Positions 30,404 through 40,813 of a stretch of DNA of 64,000 nt are shown piece by piece. Each line of letters begins with the position of its first letter. The first letter of the stretch is position 1. The stretch is from Arachis hypogaea (taxonomy: Eukaryota > Streptophyta > Magnoliopsida > Fabales > Fabaceae), in assembly GCF_003086295.3 (NCBI RefSeq), contig NC_092054.1, positions 59,373,546-59,437,545 on the forward strand. The letters run 5' to 3'. A program made the position numbers and the translations under genes. Under the pieces are notes generated by a model. It was given only the letters and a program-made list of their open reading frames with translations. It did not search any database and was not told the origin of the DNA.

Positions 30404-31790
30404 GTGCCTACGGAAGACCTCACAGTATTTCTTATCAACTACAGGAACACAGGAAAGGACATTGGTGTCTACCCATTTTAAGAGGCTAGAGTGAACTTTG
30501 GTCGACATGCTCAGAACAACAGAATGTGCATAAAGGCTACACCTACAACTGTAAAATAAAGAGATCGTTACTACAAGAGCTCAGAAATCATTCGAAACAG
30601 GTCGGGCAGAGGCAAATAAAACCAATTAACACATTTTTTAACTCTTCTACATACAGAAAGAATTGAAATGGTGTCCCCCACTTACACCATCAGTGACGAA
30701 ACCGTTGGGGGAAATATAAAGGCAACCAAACAAACAATAAAGCATCCATAACTTTCAAAAAATTCTTTAGCAAAAAATTCAGAAATCCTCAAGATGACAA
30801 TCAATAGTTTCCAACAACTACAGTTCTACAAAACGGCAGAGACACAATCAAACACTTTATGTCAATCTCAAATAAGGAAGGAAGACCAAAAAAGACTTCT
30901 CAGTAAAATTTTGAAAGCAACTCCAAGAACCAAAAACAAACATACCAACACCCACGACATTTTTTCAAAAAGCCACTCAGAAATGGTCTCAAGCAAATAG
31001 GACACGAAGATTGTCAAAAAGATAAGGCACTAATCTGGATGAAAGACATCGGAGAGAGAGGCACGTCAATCAGAAAATCACGGATGATCCTCTTCGTTAA
31101 ACGCAAGCCAAAATGAAAAAAGTCCTGAGAAAAGGAATCGTAAAGTAAACGACTAAAAAAAATGAGAGAATTTTTTCGGCAACAAGGAAGAAAAGTTCTT
31201 TACGAAGGAAGAAAGTAACAAAGACTTTTCAGAAATGTGAAAAAGAGAAGAAGAAGAGTGGAAGCTTTTTTATAAGAGACAAGGGGCATAATGGCTCCTT
31301 AACTCCTCTTAAAGATGTGCACGGAATTCGAGAAAACTACCGCGCCAACTTAGCCCCTCATTTAAAGGGAGGAAACGTTCAAAAGTTTAAAGAGGTCAGA
31401 CATGCCGACAAAGGGTTGGTTTACTTATCCAAATAAGTAACTGCCTCCCTGAATCTCTCCTACTATCTCTATCTCCCTAAAGGATAGATCTCAGTAATTC
31501 CCAAGATAAAGGAAACGGTTACCCACCAATAAAGGTGGAACTACTCTAACAAAGATGGTTACTAACTATACTATAAATACACTGATACCCCTCAGGTATA
31601 TTCACGTTCTAATCCACTAAAAACCTGCTTAAAACCCTTGCTAACTTAAGCATCGGAGTCTCTTGCAGGTACCACCCCCACCTCCTTACGAGAAACTCAG
31701 ACAGACAGCACCTCGGCACTAACAAGTCAAATGCAGCCATACAAAGGGATCTAGACCCCACGTTTAGACCCAAATCAACATTTCAGGTAA
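30404..31790 (+). repeat. Tat-type LTR remnant
   Basis: Near its right end it has GCATCGGAGTCTCTTGCAGG then TACCACCCCCACC. This matches the motif in element E's LTR (GCGTCGGAGTGTCTTTGCAG on the element strand), which is typical of Tat-lineage LTRs. A TATA-like CTATAAATACAC lies at about 31570, upstream of that motif as in E. The right end is placed at about 31790 (AACATTTCAG). A PPT-like GTTGGGGGAAA is at about 30702, so the true LTR may begin near there and the left part be internal 3' sequence. No partner LTR or primer site found. Confidence 0.5.
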
Positions 31791-32426
31791 CTCTTGAAAT
31801 AAATGTGAAGGAAAACAATTACTCTTATTCAATTTATCATCAAAATAGTGTAAAATATGAATTAGAACTCTATGAGAAGTTGAGAATACGTGAACATGGT
31901 CTCTAAATCTTCTATGTCATATATGTGAATGCTTAACCCTATTTGTGGAATCAACTATCTCTCAAATAAAGAAGGTGCAAGATATCTAAACGAGAGTCAT
32001 GTTGTGAATATAAATAAAATTAATCAGTTCTGCTAGGTAGACAATGGAGATTGTGAACAATGGACTGAAATTTCGGCTCACTGAAGGTAAAAAAAAACAC
32101 TCCACCCCCAATTACCCAAAAACACCATATTATCACTTCAGAAATTTTAACCATCCATATTTAATAATATTCACTACCGCAGCAGGTCTCCTCCCAAACA
32201 CTCTCAGCGCCGTCGTTTTTCCCTCACCAGCCACCCTCGTCAACGTCGCTACCTCCCTCACTAGCCAGCCCCAGTGCCGTCGCTGCATCCATCACGAGCC
32301 AGCCTCAGCGCCGTCGTTGCTTTCCTCAGTAGCCACCCTCATTGGTGTCGCTCGCTCCCTTGCCAGACACTCTTACCGATATCGAGTTTCTTCTCCCTCT
32401 TTTATAAGCAAATTAATCTGAAAAGT
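31791..32426. other. Intergenic, no gene seen
   Basis: A/T-rich to about 32160, then a G/C-richer stretch (32180-32400) with repeated CAGCGCCGTCG / CCAGCCACCCTC words. The open frames through it have no recognisable domain and overlap in two registers, so I treat them as compositional. Confidence 0.5.
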
Positions 32427-32883
32427 ATGAAAAGCATTGCAAAGATAATAGGAATAGTTTGCTATATGAGTGGAGCATTAACCATGGCTCTGGTGAAAGA
32501 ACATAAGCTCTTAAAATTGGACTACTTTCCTTGTAATGCTACCAAAAGTATCCTCACTGCTGCTAATGACACGTGGCTTTTTAGCTGCCTATTGCTCTTA
32601 GCAAGTAGTGTTTTCTGGTCTTCTTGAATGATCATGTAGGTAATTAAATCTCTAATCGTTATTAATTACTGTACATGAATGAAAATGGGACTTATTATAG
32701 CTTGAAACCAACACAAACAAATAGGTACCAATTTCTTTAAGCTGCCCAGACCATTTGTTATCAACTTTTTGGATGTGTTTATTTGTGACGGTTCAATCAG
32801 CCATATTTGCACTAGTCTATGAACATGATCTAAAACCATGGAGTTTGCATTATGGCCCAGAATTTTCATGCCTTCTATATGCG
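32427..32883 (+). pseudogene. WAT1-like (EamA family) transporter gene fragment
   Basis: Two neighbouring exons of a plant WAT1-related membrane transporter. Exon 1 (32427-32639) has IAKIIGIVCYMSGALTMALV, a family-typical helix, then a second hydrophobic segment before the splice donor GTAATT. Exon 2 (32725-32883) begins VPISLSCPDHLLSTFWM, includes FVTVQSAIFALVYEHDL, and ends at a good donor (GTAAGT). The reading frame is conserved across the junction. Exon 1 carries TGA at 32625 (expected TGG) and TAG at 32637 (expected CAG). Earlier and later exons are absent, so this is a dead fragment of a roughly 350-400-residue protein. Intron positions are inferred from splice signals and similarity. 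Confidence 0.7.
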
Positions 32884-33479
32884 GTAAGTCACACCATAAC
32901 ATCTATAGACCTTACTAATATATGGAGGATGTTCATTTTGCCATGTATGCAGTTGGTTCTTTTATATGAGATGTGCATGTTTATTTGATTTAGTACCATT
33001 ACTCTATTACTTGAATTGTTGGCTTCGACATGCGCATGCTCTGCATGTTTCTTTTGTTATGTGCTTTGGAATTGATTTAGTTTAATTATGGTTGAATAGA
33101 AATTGAGTTTGATTTGAGTAATTTAAACCGGATGCACGGATAATATTTTGGTCAATGAGTTGGTTGTTACTGAAGCACTAAGGAGGATGTTCATTTTATC
33201 TTGTATGTGGATGTTCATTTTACCTTGTATGTGGATGTTTGTCTAGTTTATGTCACTGGTCTTTTGCCTGATTTCCTGTGTGGTTTGGGAGTTAATTAAA
33301 CAATTAGTTAAAACTTAGTTTAATTGTGCTTGAATTTTACCTAATTAAATTTGGTACAATAGTATGAATTCAGTATATTTTTCTAATTATAATGTGTGGT
33401 TATTCTATTACTCATTGGATGTTTGATTTCGAATTACACTGTAAGTTTCACTTGTGTGTTTGTATGGAGGTTGGACCTT

Positions 33480-34200
33480 GTATGAGTGAGGTGTGGTAAT
33501 ACCAAACTTAGTGTGGCCCAATCAATGTGAAACTAGGTTAAGTACCCAAGAAATGCAAGCATTCTGTTGGTGTAGAAACATCAAACTTAATCCATGAAAC
33601 ATATACACAACTTTAAACAGAATAATAAAGAAGAATGAAAAGAAATTACCAAACGTTGGGTTGCCTCCCAACAAGCGCTTCTTTAACGTCACTAGCTTGA
33701 CGGTTGTTCCTTGCTAAGGTGGAGGTGCTTCACCTCTTCCCCTCTCACTTTGAATCTCCTCCTGGTGTCTTCATAGAATAGCTCAAGATGCTCAAGAGAG
33801 AGAACTTTACTCATTGTATATGGCAACTAGGGGTGGTGAGATAACACCACTTTATTCCCGGGTAAAACGTCTTCAGTAGGAATTTTCTTGTTCCTCCACC
33901 CTCTAGGCACTTTCTTCTTGGGGGCTTTCTCTTTATTTGATGCACACCCAACACTAAATTTAAGGTTGATGTCAGGGGTTTGTTGATTGTAAAGGGAGAC
34001 TTTGGTCGCAAGTTCCTGCTGGTTTTAATTGGAATTCCAACTTGCTGTACCACCTCCTTTTCTTCCTTTCTTTCTATGCATGAAAGAGGAGCCTCTGAGA
34101 GTGATTCACCAGGTTCTTCTTTCAAGCTTGGATCCTTGGCGGACTCCTTGCCTTCTCTCACGCTCGGCGGCCCAAAACACCCTAGAAGTGAATTTTTGGG
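33480..34200 (-). pseudogene. Retroelement internal fragment (gypsy type)
   Basis: Minus-strand remnant. The motif at 33655-33710 (TTGGGTTGCCTCCCAACAAG, CGCTTCTTTAACGTC) is the post-protease block of elements A-C. Upstream of it on the minus strand, an open frame 34161-33811 ends in a basic segment (IKRKPPRRKC) followed by a frame-shifted FYPGIKW-like stretch. I read this as the tail of an Athila-type pol or gag region, with the family assignment tentative. CACCAAACTTA-type motifs also occur (33503, 33576). No LTR was identified beside it. Confidence 0.45.
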
Positions 34201-34208
34201 CCTTTGAC

Positions 34209-35473
34209 AAATTATCTCTAATACAAGTCTAGATTAAATATAATTATAACACTCAAATGCAACAATTAAGGCCTACACCTAGTTATTCACATCATTAGAA
34301 GTCTTAATTACATCCAGAACATTGAAAATTCTAGAAGATTAGTTATTAATTCTTTTTAGAAACATAAGGAATTTAGTTTGTTTAGAATTTGAATTGAATT
34401 ATTGTTTTGACTTTGAAATTGAAGTCAGTAAGTAGTACCTTATCTTTCTCTCTGAAAGATAAGATTAGTTTAGTTTGAAATTTGAATTCTAGAATTATGA
34501 TATAAATAAGTGAACCTAGTTCACAGAGAGATCATCGAGCTCCTTCGTAAACTCTTCTTGTTTTTCTTTCACTTTTTCATGGGTAACTAATCCTTTGTGA
34601 AAGGGTTAGGAGCTCTATTTATGTTTTTTATGTGTTATTAATCTATGTTTATTTTATTTTGAAGTTTTGTATTGATGTATTTCATGATTGAGTTATTCAT
34701 TCTTCATTCGAATTAGTGGTATCGAAAGATATGCTAATCTCTTTTGAATTTTTTTTTATTATAATTAGAAATTTTGATATTTGAATTAAAGTTTGAAAAC
34801 TCTTTCACATGGCTCTTTGAATTCTCGGCTAGGAATAGTGGTTCAATTAGTGTGTGACACATACATGATTTTCAATCACTCTAATTTTGAATAAGTGACA
34901 TATAATTCGGATTAGAACAACTTCTAAAAATTGTGTTTTCAATTAAGATTTAACTGGACAAGACTAGCTTGAATAGGTGACGTATAATTCGTCCTAAGGA
35001 CTACTTTTAAATTTTATTTGAATCTAAAATCAGTTTTTGTACTTAATCTCTTGATTAATTAATTGTCGACTAATTAATGTTTAAGAAACTGAGGAACTAA
35101 GGAATTAGAAATCAGTTATTAAAAGTTTTTTTCATGAAAGATCTTTGCAAACTTTCAGATAAGTAAACAAGGTTTGATTTTTTTAAAAACATAAACATCT
35201 CTGAAGCCCTACTTAACTCTCACCATCATTATCTTCTCTCAAATCATTATTCAAGCTCATTGTCCGTGGCATTCAAGCATTCAAGATTCTCGGAACTCTC
35301 AGCAAGATACACACTTGTCCTCCTCATCAATAAGGTTTTATTAATCTAATTAGGCTTTTAATCTAATATTTTCTTATTCAATTTTTTAATCCTCGTGAAA
35401 ACAATATTCGCTCACTGTGGTATTATTTAAACGATCCAGCGCACTTGCTAGTATCCGTGAGTTTCAATATTCG
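34209..35473 (+). repeat. LTR-like degenerate sequence
   Basis: A/T-rich stretch that ends AACGATCCAGCGCACTTGCT… TATTCGCTCATCA at 35473, resembling the 3' end of many plant gypsy LTRs. CTCTATTTATG occurs near 34612. No primer site or second LTR found; the left boundary is a guess. Confidence 0.3.
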
Positions 35474-36149
35474 CTCATCAAAATCCAATAGATCAAATAA
35501 AAAAAATTGTCTATAGAAACCTAGCAAATTTAAATGGTAAAGATTAATTTGGAGCTTATTTTTTTTTAATCTAAGTTAAAATATATACTACTAGTAAAAG
35601 TGACTAATCATGAGCAATATTAGAAATAAAAGCCTTAATTCTTTTGATGTTATATAATTAATAAAATTTATTATTTTTTATCAATATTTTATATTTTAAA
35701 TATTTTAAATTTTAAACACTAAATTTTAAATTCTAATAATATAAAATTAAAATATTAACGAAAAATATTGATCAATATTAATGAAAGGTGTTGTTTTCGT
35801 CAAACTTTGTAACCCACCTATGCATCCAATTTGATTTAGCATACATTGAAGGAATGCTTTGCTCATGTTATTTGCAATCGTATTTCGTGATAAAAGAATT
35901 GATATTTGTATATTTTTTTAGACACTTTAATTTTTTTCTTAGAAAAAGAAATTTTTTTACAAGAGATTAATAATTTACACAATAAAAATAAAAAAAAAGT
36001 TTAATTTTGACTATGCATCGTTATATAATATTTTATGCTGTGATCCAATTACATTTATGTTAAATGATTATTTCATATTTAATATAAAATATAATTATTT
36101 TTACTCACATAATATTTAATATATTAAAATTAATTTAAAAAAAGATACA
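35474..36149. other. A/T-rich intergenic sequence, no gene seen
   Basis: Low-complexity A/T-rich DNA (for example 35640-35770). The short open frame at 35788-35970 has no recognisable domain. Confidence 0.5.
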
Positions 36150-37263
36150 TCTATGATAATATATATAAAGCGGATAGGAGAGTTTGGTATCTAATTCTGT
36201 TTTCTTATTTTACCCGTATCTTTATAAATTAAAACTACGTACTCAGTCACGTGACAAAGGATTTGATGGTCTCAAAACGTTTGGATTATTAAATGGTCCC
36301 ATAACAAAATATATTTTTTAAGTTTTTTAATAACTGCTAAATGGTCTCTATTTTATTTTAATTATAAATTAGTCCTTTATATATTATTTAATTATAAAAT
36401 CTATTTTTTATTTTATAAATTATTATTTTATCATTCATCCATCATGTTTGTTAATAATCAAGAGGAGAAACAATATCTTCCATTAATCGTAATAAATATT
36501 TTGCAATCTTAATCGATCATAATTTTATCATTGATTCAGTCACATATGTATTGGGTTGGAAAAATCGTATTTTTTAGAAATTCAATCGATTGAATTTTGC
36601 AAGGCATGTGTGTTTTTGTTATTCAATCAATTGGTCATATTACCTAATCCATTGAAATCATCAAAGCAATCTAAGTTTAGTTAATTCAATCGATTGGTTC
36701 TGTTACACAGCTACAAAAGAATAAGTCATATTTAACAAGAATTTTTTCTCATTATAAATTAAAAAAAAAACTATTATTCTTGTGTACTCTTGGGTACTGT
36801 CCTATGTACTGGAAAATATGATAATGGTTGCCATTGTCTATTGCCAATGTTAAGGCATATGGTCCATGGTCCTTGCGGAACACTTAATCAATCTTCACCA
36901 AGTATGAAAAATGGTCAATGTAAACGCAACTACCCAAAAAGAGTTCGTAACAGAGACACAACAAGGTGATGACTCATATCGTCAATATAGGAGGAGATTT
37001 GATGCTCCAATCCCTATAAACCAAAATATCATATAAATAAAGTTATGTTAATTTTGAAATGATGAAAAAAAATATTTATCTGATAAATTTGAAGGGTAAA
37101 TGATATATTAACACCAATATTAAAATATGATATAAATAAAGTCACGTCAATATTAAAATAAAAAAGTGATCTAATCAATTTAAAAAGTAAACAATATATT
37201 TAGGAAAAAATAAAATTAATTACTTAAAAATAATAGAAAAGAACGTGCCTGTTGAGCCGCTAG
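36150..37263 (+). mobile_element. Possible non-autonomous Helitron
   Basis: Starts A|TCTATGATAATATATATAAAG, close to the usual plant Helitron 5' end (TCTATAYTAY…), and ends GAGCCGCTAG|T, fitting the CTRR|T rule. It is 1.1 kb, A/T-rich, without genes. The expected 3' hairpin is weak (GTGCCTGTTGAGCCGC), so the call is tentative. Confidence 0.4.
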
Positions 37264-37357
37264 TAATAAAATAAAATATTTATATACTTAATTGTATTTA
37301 TTAGATTATAAATAAAGATAAAAAATCTAAGATGATAAATTAAAAAATAATTAAAAC

Positions 37358-37736
37358 TGTACGAGATGTCTCTGGTACGGTTTGAAGGGTGGATCGGGAA
37401 CCCGCGGACAGAGCTGGAGCCGGGTCGCTTGACTGGAACAATGGGGGTGGTACCTGCAAAGACACTCCGACGCTCAAGTCAGAATGGATCTAAGAGGTAG
37501 AAAGTGTGAGGAATGAATGAATACCTGGAGGGGCCTGAGTCCTCTATTTATAGGCGGTGGAGGATATCTTATCTTATCTTATTTGACTAAGATAAAGGGG
37601 GCGTTTGAATTCGAAAGTCGGTTAGGAGTCTAAGAATGCCGTTTTCGGGCCTTCTAGAAGTGAGGAACGGGTCGGACCCGGGGAACCGGTGTTGGGTTCG
37701 GTCTTGGATCCGGGATGTTGGGCCGGATCCGTAACA
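37358..37736 (-). repeat. 3' LTR of element E
   Basis: 379 bp, plus strand TGTACGAGATGTCTCTGGTA to GGATCCGTAACA. On the element strand it holds a TATA box (TATAAATAG; plus strand CTATTTATA at 37544-37552) and the motif GCGTCGGAGTGTCTTTGCAG. Confidence 0.95.
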
Positions 37737-38515
37737 GTTGCCCCCGCAGCGGGGGAGCGAACAAGGTCGGTCCGTCGCTTGAGAGGCGCGATGTCTGTCC
37801 GTGAGCTTCGGTTCGTCTCGGGAGTTCGTTTGTTTTCTGGAGGGAGGTTGGTGCCTTGGTTCCGGTTTCGCTGGGGGGCTCGTCTGACCGTTTTTTTGGT
37901 TTGACGAGACTCCTCCGCTTCTGCTGTGTCTGTTGCGTTCTTCGATGCTTTATCAGTTTCTTTTTTCGAGGGAGGGTCATTAAATGTGAAGGGACGTTTT
38001 CCCTTTTGTGCCCCTACTAGCTTTAACTGTGCCTAGGGGTAATTGTGTCAGTTTACCCCTTTCTTTGAAACCGTTTTGGATTTTTATTTTAGTTCCCTCG
38101 CTCACTTCCCTTTCCTTTTCCTTTTGCCATTCTCTTCTGAAGAATCTCTCTCTGAACAGAAAGTCCCTTCCTTTTTTCATTTTTGGTTTTTGCTTGCTGC
38201 TCCTGCTTTTCAAGCTTCCTCAAGTGTTCTTCCTGCATTTCCAGGTTAGCGCATTTCATCTATTCTTTTCCTGTTATTTTGTGAATGCTGCTCTGTTTTT
38301 TGCCATGCATTGTTCTGCCTGTTTTTAGTTTTGCGTTGAACTAGTCTCTTTTGGGGGGGGAGGTTTGTTTGAGTTTTTGGAGGGGTCGAGCACCGCCGTA
38401 TTCGTTCGGTGATGGCGGTGTACCGCCGTGTTGGTTTGGTAGTGGTGTGTAGGTTTCTGTCTTGCTTCTGTCTAGAGTTAGCAGGCTGATGGTGGTGCTC
38501 CTCCCTGTTTTAGGT

Positions 38516-40293
38516 ATGCAACGGCGGAGAAATGAGGGTGTGAGGGCTCCAGTAGCCCCTTCCAGGGGCGTTCCCAATCGTTATGGTTGGGTGACTAGTG
38601 ATGTATGGGGCGTTCCGTCGCGGATGACGGAGGGCGACCTTCAACGGCTCCGTGATCAGGGGGCCATCTGTGGCGGTGGTGATGAGGAGGGGCGGTATGA
38701 GCTCGTCCTCCCGGATGCCGACGAGCGCGTTTGCTATTTGAATCTGCATTCTCCCACCGTTCCGGATTGGATGTGGGTTTACGAGTCGATGTTCACTCGG
38801 CTTGGCGTGCGACTTCCCTTCTCACCGTTTGTTCAGGATCTGTTGAGTCGGTGTTCCGTGGCGCCGTCTCAACTTCACCCGAACAGCTGGGCTGCTGTGC
38901 GGTCGTTTGAGTTGGTGTGCCGGTATCTCGACCTTCCGGCTTTCGTTCCTGTTTTTCTTTTTCTTTTCTTATGCACTCTTCCGACTAAGGAGGGGAAGCA
39001 TAAGAAGGGGTATATGTCCTTCCGGGCTCAGCCTCATCGCCGTATCTTTGGCTTATTTGAGGATTCTTTTCATGGCTTTAAATGGGAGTATTTTAAGGTG
39101 CGTCCCGTCCAGGGGCACCATCCCTTCTGGCTGTCACCGGAGGGTGTTCGTCGGTTTCCGACATACTGGAATTTCCAGGCTGGCCCGTCGGTTTTAACTA
39201 AGTTCACCTATAATGGCTTGTCCCAGGAGGATAAGGACGTTGCCAATATTTTGTGGTATTTATTTGGTGAGCGTCCGTTGAATCCTCGGGACGTTATGGG
39301 GGATCCCGAGGCTTGTCGGGCGTATATCGGTGTGTGCTTTGTCTTCTTTTCCCGATTTCGTATGTTATATTCTTGCTTGCTTTTTGTAATCTTTTTTCTT
39401 TTTTATTTCTTTCAGTTGAGATGGCTGGTGGGCTGACTTCTCTGGCTAGGTTGAAGGCGGCGATGGGTCGGGAGGAGGGATCCTCGTCTCCTTCGACCCC
39501 TGTATCCAATCCTGCCGTGGAATCTCAACCGGTTTCCCAGGAGGTGATTTCTTCGGCTGCTCGGGCAGAGGTTCAAGTTTCCCCTGGCCATGTGAACTCT
39601 CCTGAGGTTGTGGTAGTGTCGGCTGCTGAGGCTTCTCGGAAGAGAAAGAGGCCCGAGGACCCGAGCAGCGAGACTTTTGAGGAAGGTTTGGTGCCGAGTG
39701 TGATGGATCGTCGTTTTGATGCTCCGGGGTTTATTGATCAGCATTTGATGCCTGGTACGGAGCCTTATTTTGATGGCTGTGATGTCTCGTTCCAGGCCAA
39801 GTCGATGTATCGTGCTCTCCTTCGCTCCGCTGTTGTTGTTCGGAAGGCTGAGCCTGTGATGGCTCAGGTTGGTTTGTTGGATAAAAAGCTTCGCCAATCT
39901 CAGGTTGAGGTGGCTAAGTTGAAAGAGGAGCTCGATGCTGCCGAGATTGCGAGGGGGAAGGCGGTGAAGTCTTCTGAGGAAGCTGGGGCGGAGATTCTCC
40001 GGCTTTCCGAGGTTGAGACTTCACTTCTTTCTCAGCTGGGCGAGGAGCGGCGTAAGGCTTCTGATGCGGGTTCCCGGGCTGCCGTACTTCTTGGTGAGAT
40101 GGAGGCTCTGACTGCCGAGGTTGCTATATTGAAGAGGGAGAAAACTGAACTGTTGGCCGATGCTAAGGATGCAATTGCTGCTACTGAGGAGACGATGAAG
40201 GCGCAGGCCCTGGTGCTTGCTCCGGGAGTGGATGTGTCCGTGATGGGCGCATTCAAGACCGTTCGTGATGGCCGGATAGTCGACCTTGAGTAG
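38516..40293 (+). CDS. Antisense gene of element E (gypsy-type transposon domain, coiled coil)
   Basis: Lies on the strand opposite to gag-pol, between pol and the 3' LTR. Exon 1 (38516-39329, ATG MQRRRNEG) and exon 2 (39416-40293, stop TAG) are joined by an 86-nt intron with GTGTGT donor and TTTCTTTCAG acceptor. Splicing keeps the frame and gives about 563 residues. Exon 1 matches what I know as the 'putative gypsy-type transposon' domain (LGVRLPFSPFVQDLL, then QLHPNSWAAVRSFELVCRYL). Exon 2 holds a Ser/Glu linker, an RKRKR basic patch, and a long coiled coil (about residues 400-530: KLRQSQVEVAKLKEELDAAE…). An additional 5' UTR intron (donor CCAG|GTTAGC at 38245, acceptor TTTTAG at 38513) is plausible. 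Antisense ORFs of this kind are known in Tat elements; function unknown. The frame is intact. Confidence 0.75.
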
Positions 40294-40813
40294 CTTTATC
40301 TTTGTAATCTTTTGTTCTCCCGCTTTTTTAGACTTACTTTGTTTTTGGATACATTTGGTTTGGCCGTGGGCCGTGTAACCGTGACTCCGTAACTTTGGTT
40401 TGTCGTTTTAACAATTTTTTGAGCCGTTCGGGCTCTTTTCGTATGTTCCGTTTAAAAGCTATTCCGTTTAATTAATCTTTTTCCCGTATTTGGGATGAGT
40501 GGACCGTCGTGTGGTCGGGTTTATATGGATATCCGCGGGTTGGGCTTGGAGGGTGATCGGTCCTCCAGTCGTGGCCGTGTTTTTGTTCCGTATTTGGGAC
40601 ATTGTGTGAGTAAAAATAAAGAATTTAGGGATAGCTTTGTAATGCGATTTTATTGATGGGTGGGCCTCGTTAAAACCCTCCGTTGTTGGCGGGAAAGAGT
40701 ACCCGAGTTTGATACATAGGCGTAGTTTTTGAAATGTAAATGTAATTTGCAAATAAGTAAAGCGAAAGCGTAAAAGGAAATGGGGGAGGGGGAAATGGAG
40801 ACCTGGGTTGGTT

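Noticed and set aside
33185..33250. 24-bp tandem units (GGATGTTCATTTTA…TTGTATGT)
   Set aside because: Real but only two and a half copies in noncoding DNA; nothing connects it to a gene or element.
37689..38328. Plus-strand frames upstream of the antisense gene
   Set aside because: They overlap the LTR/PPT and a low-complexity pyrimidine leader; no homology seen. The region is better read as the 5' UTR and promoter of the antisense gene.
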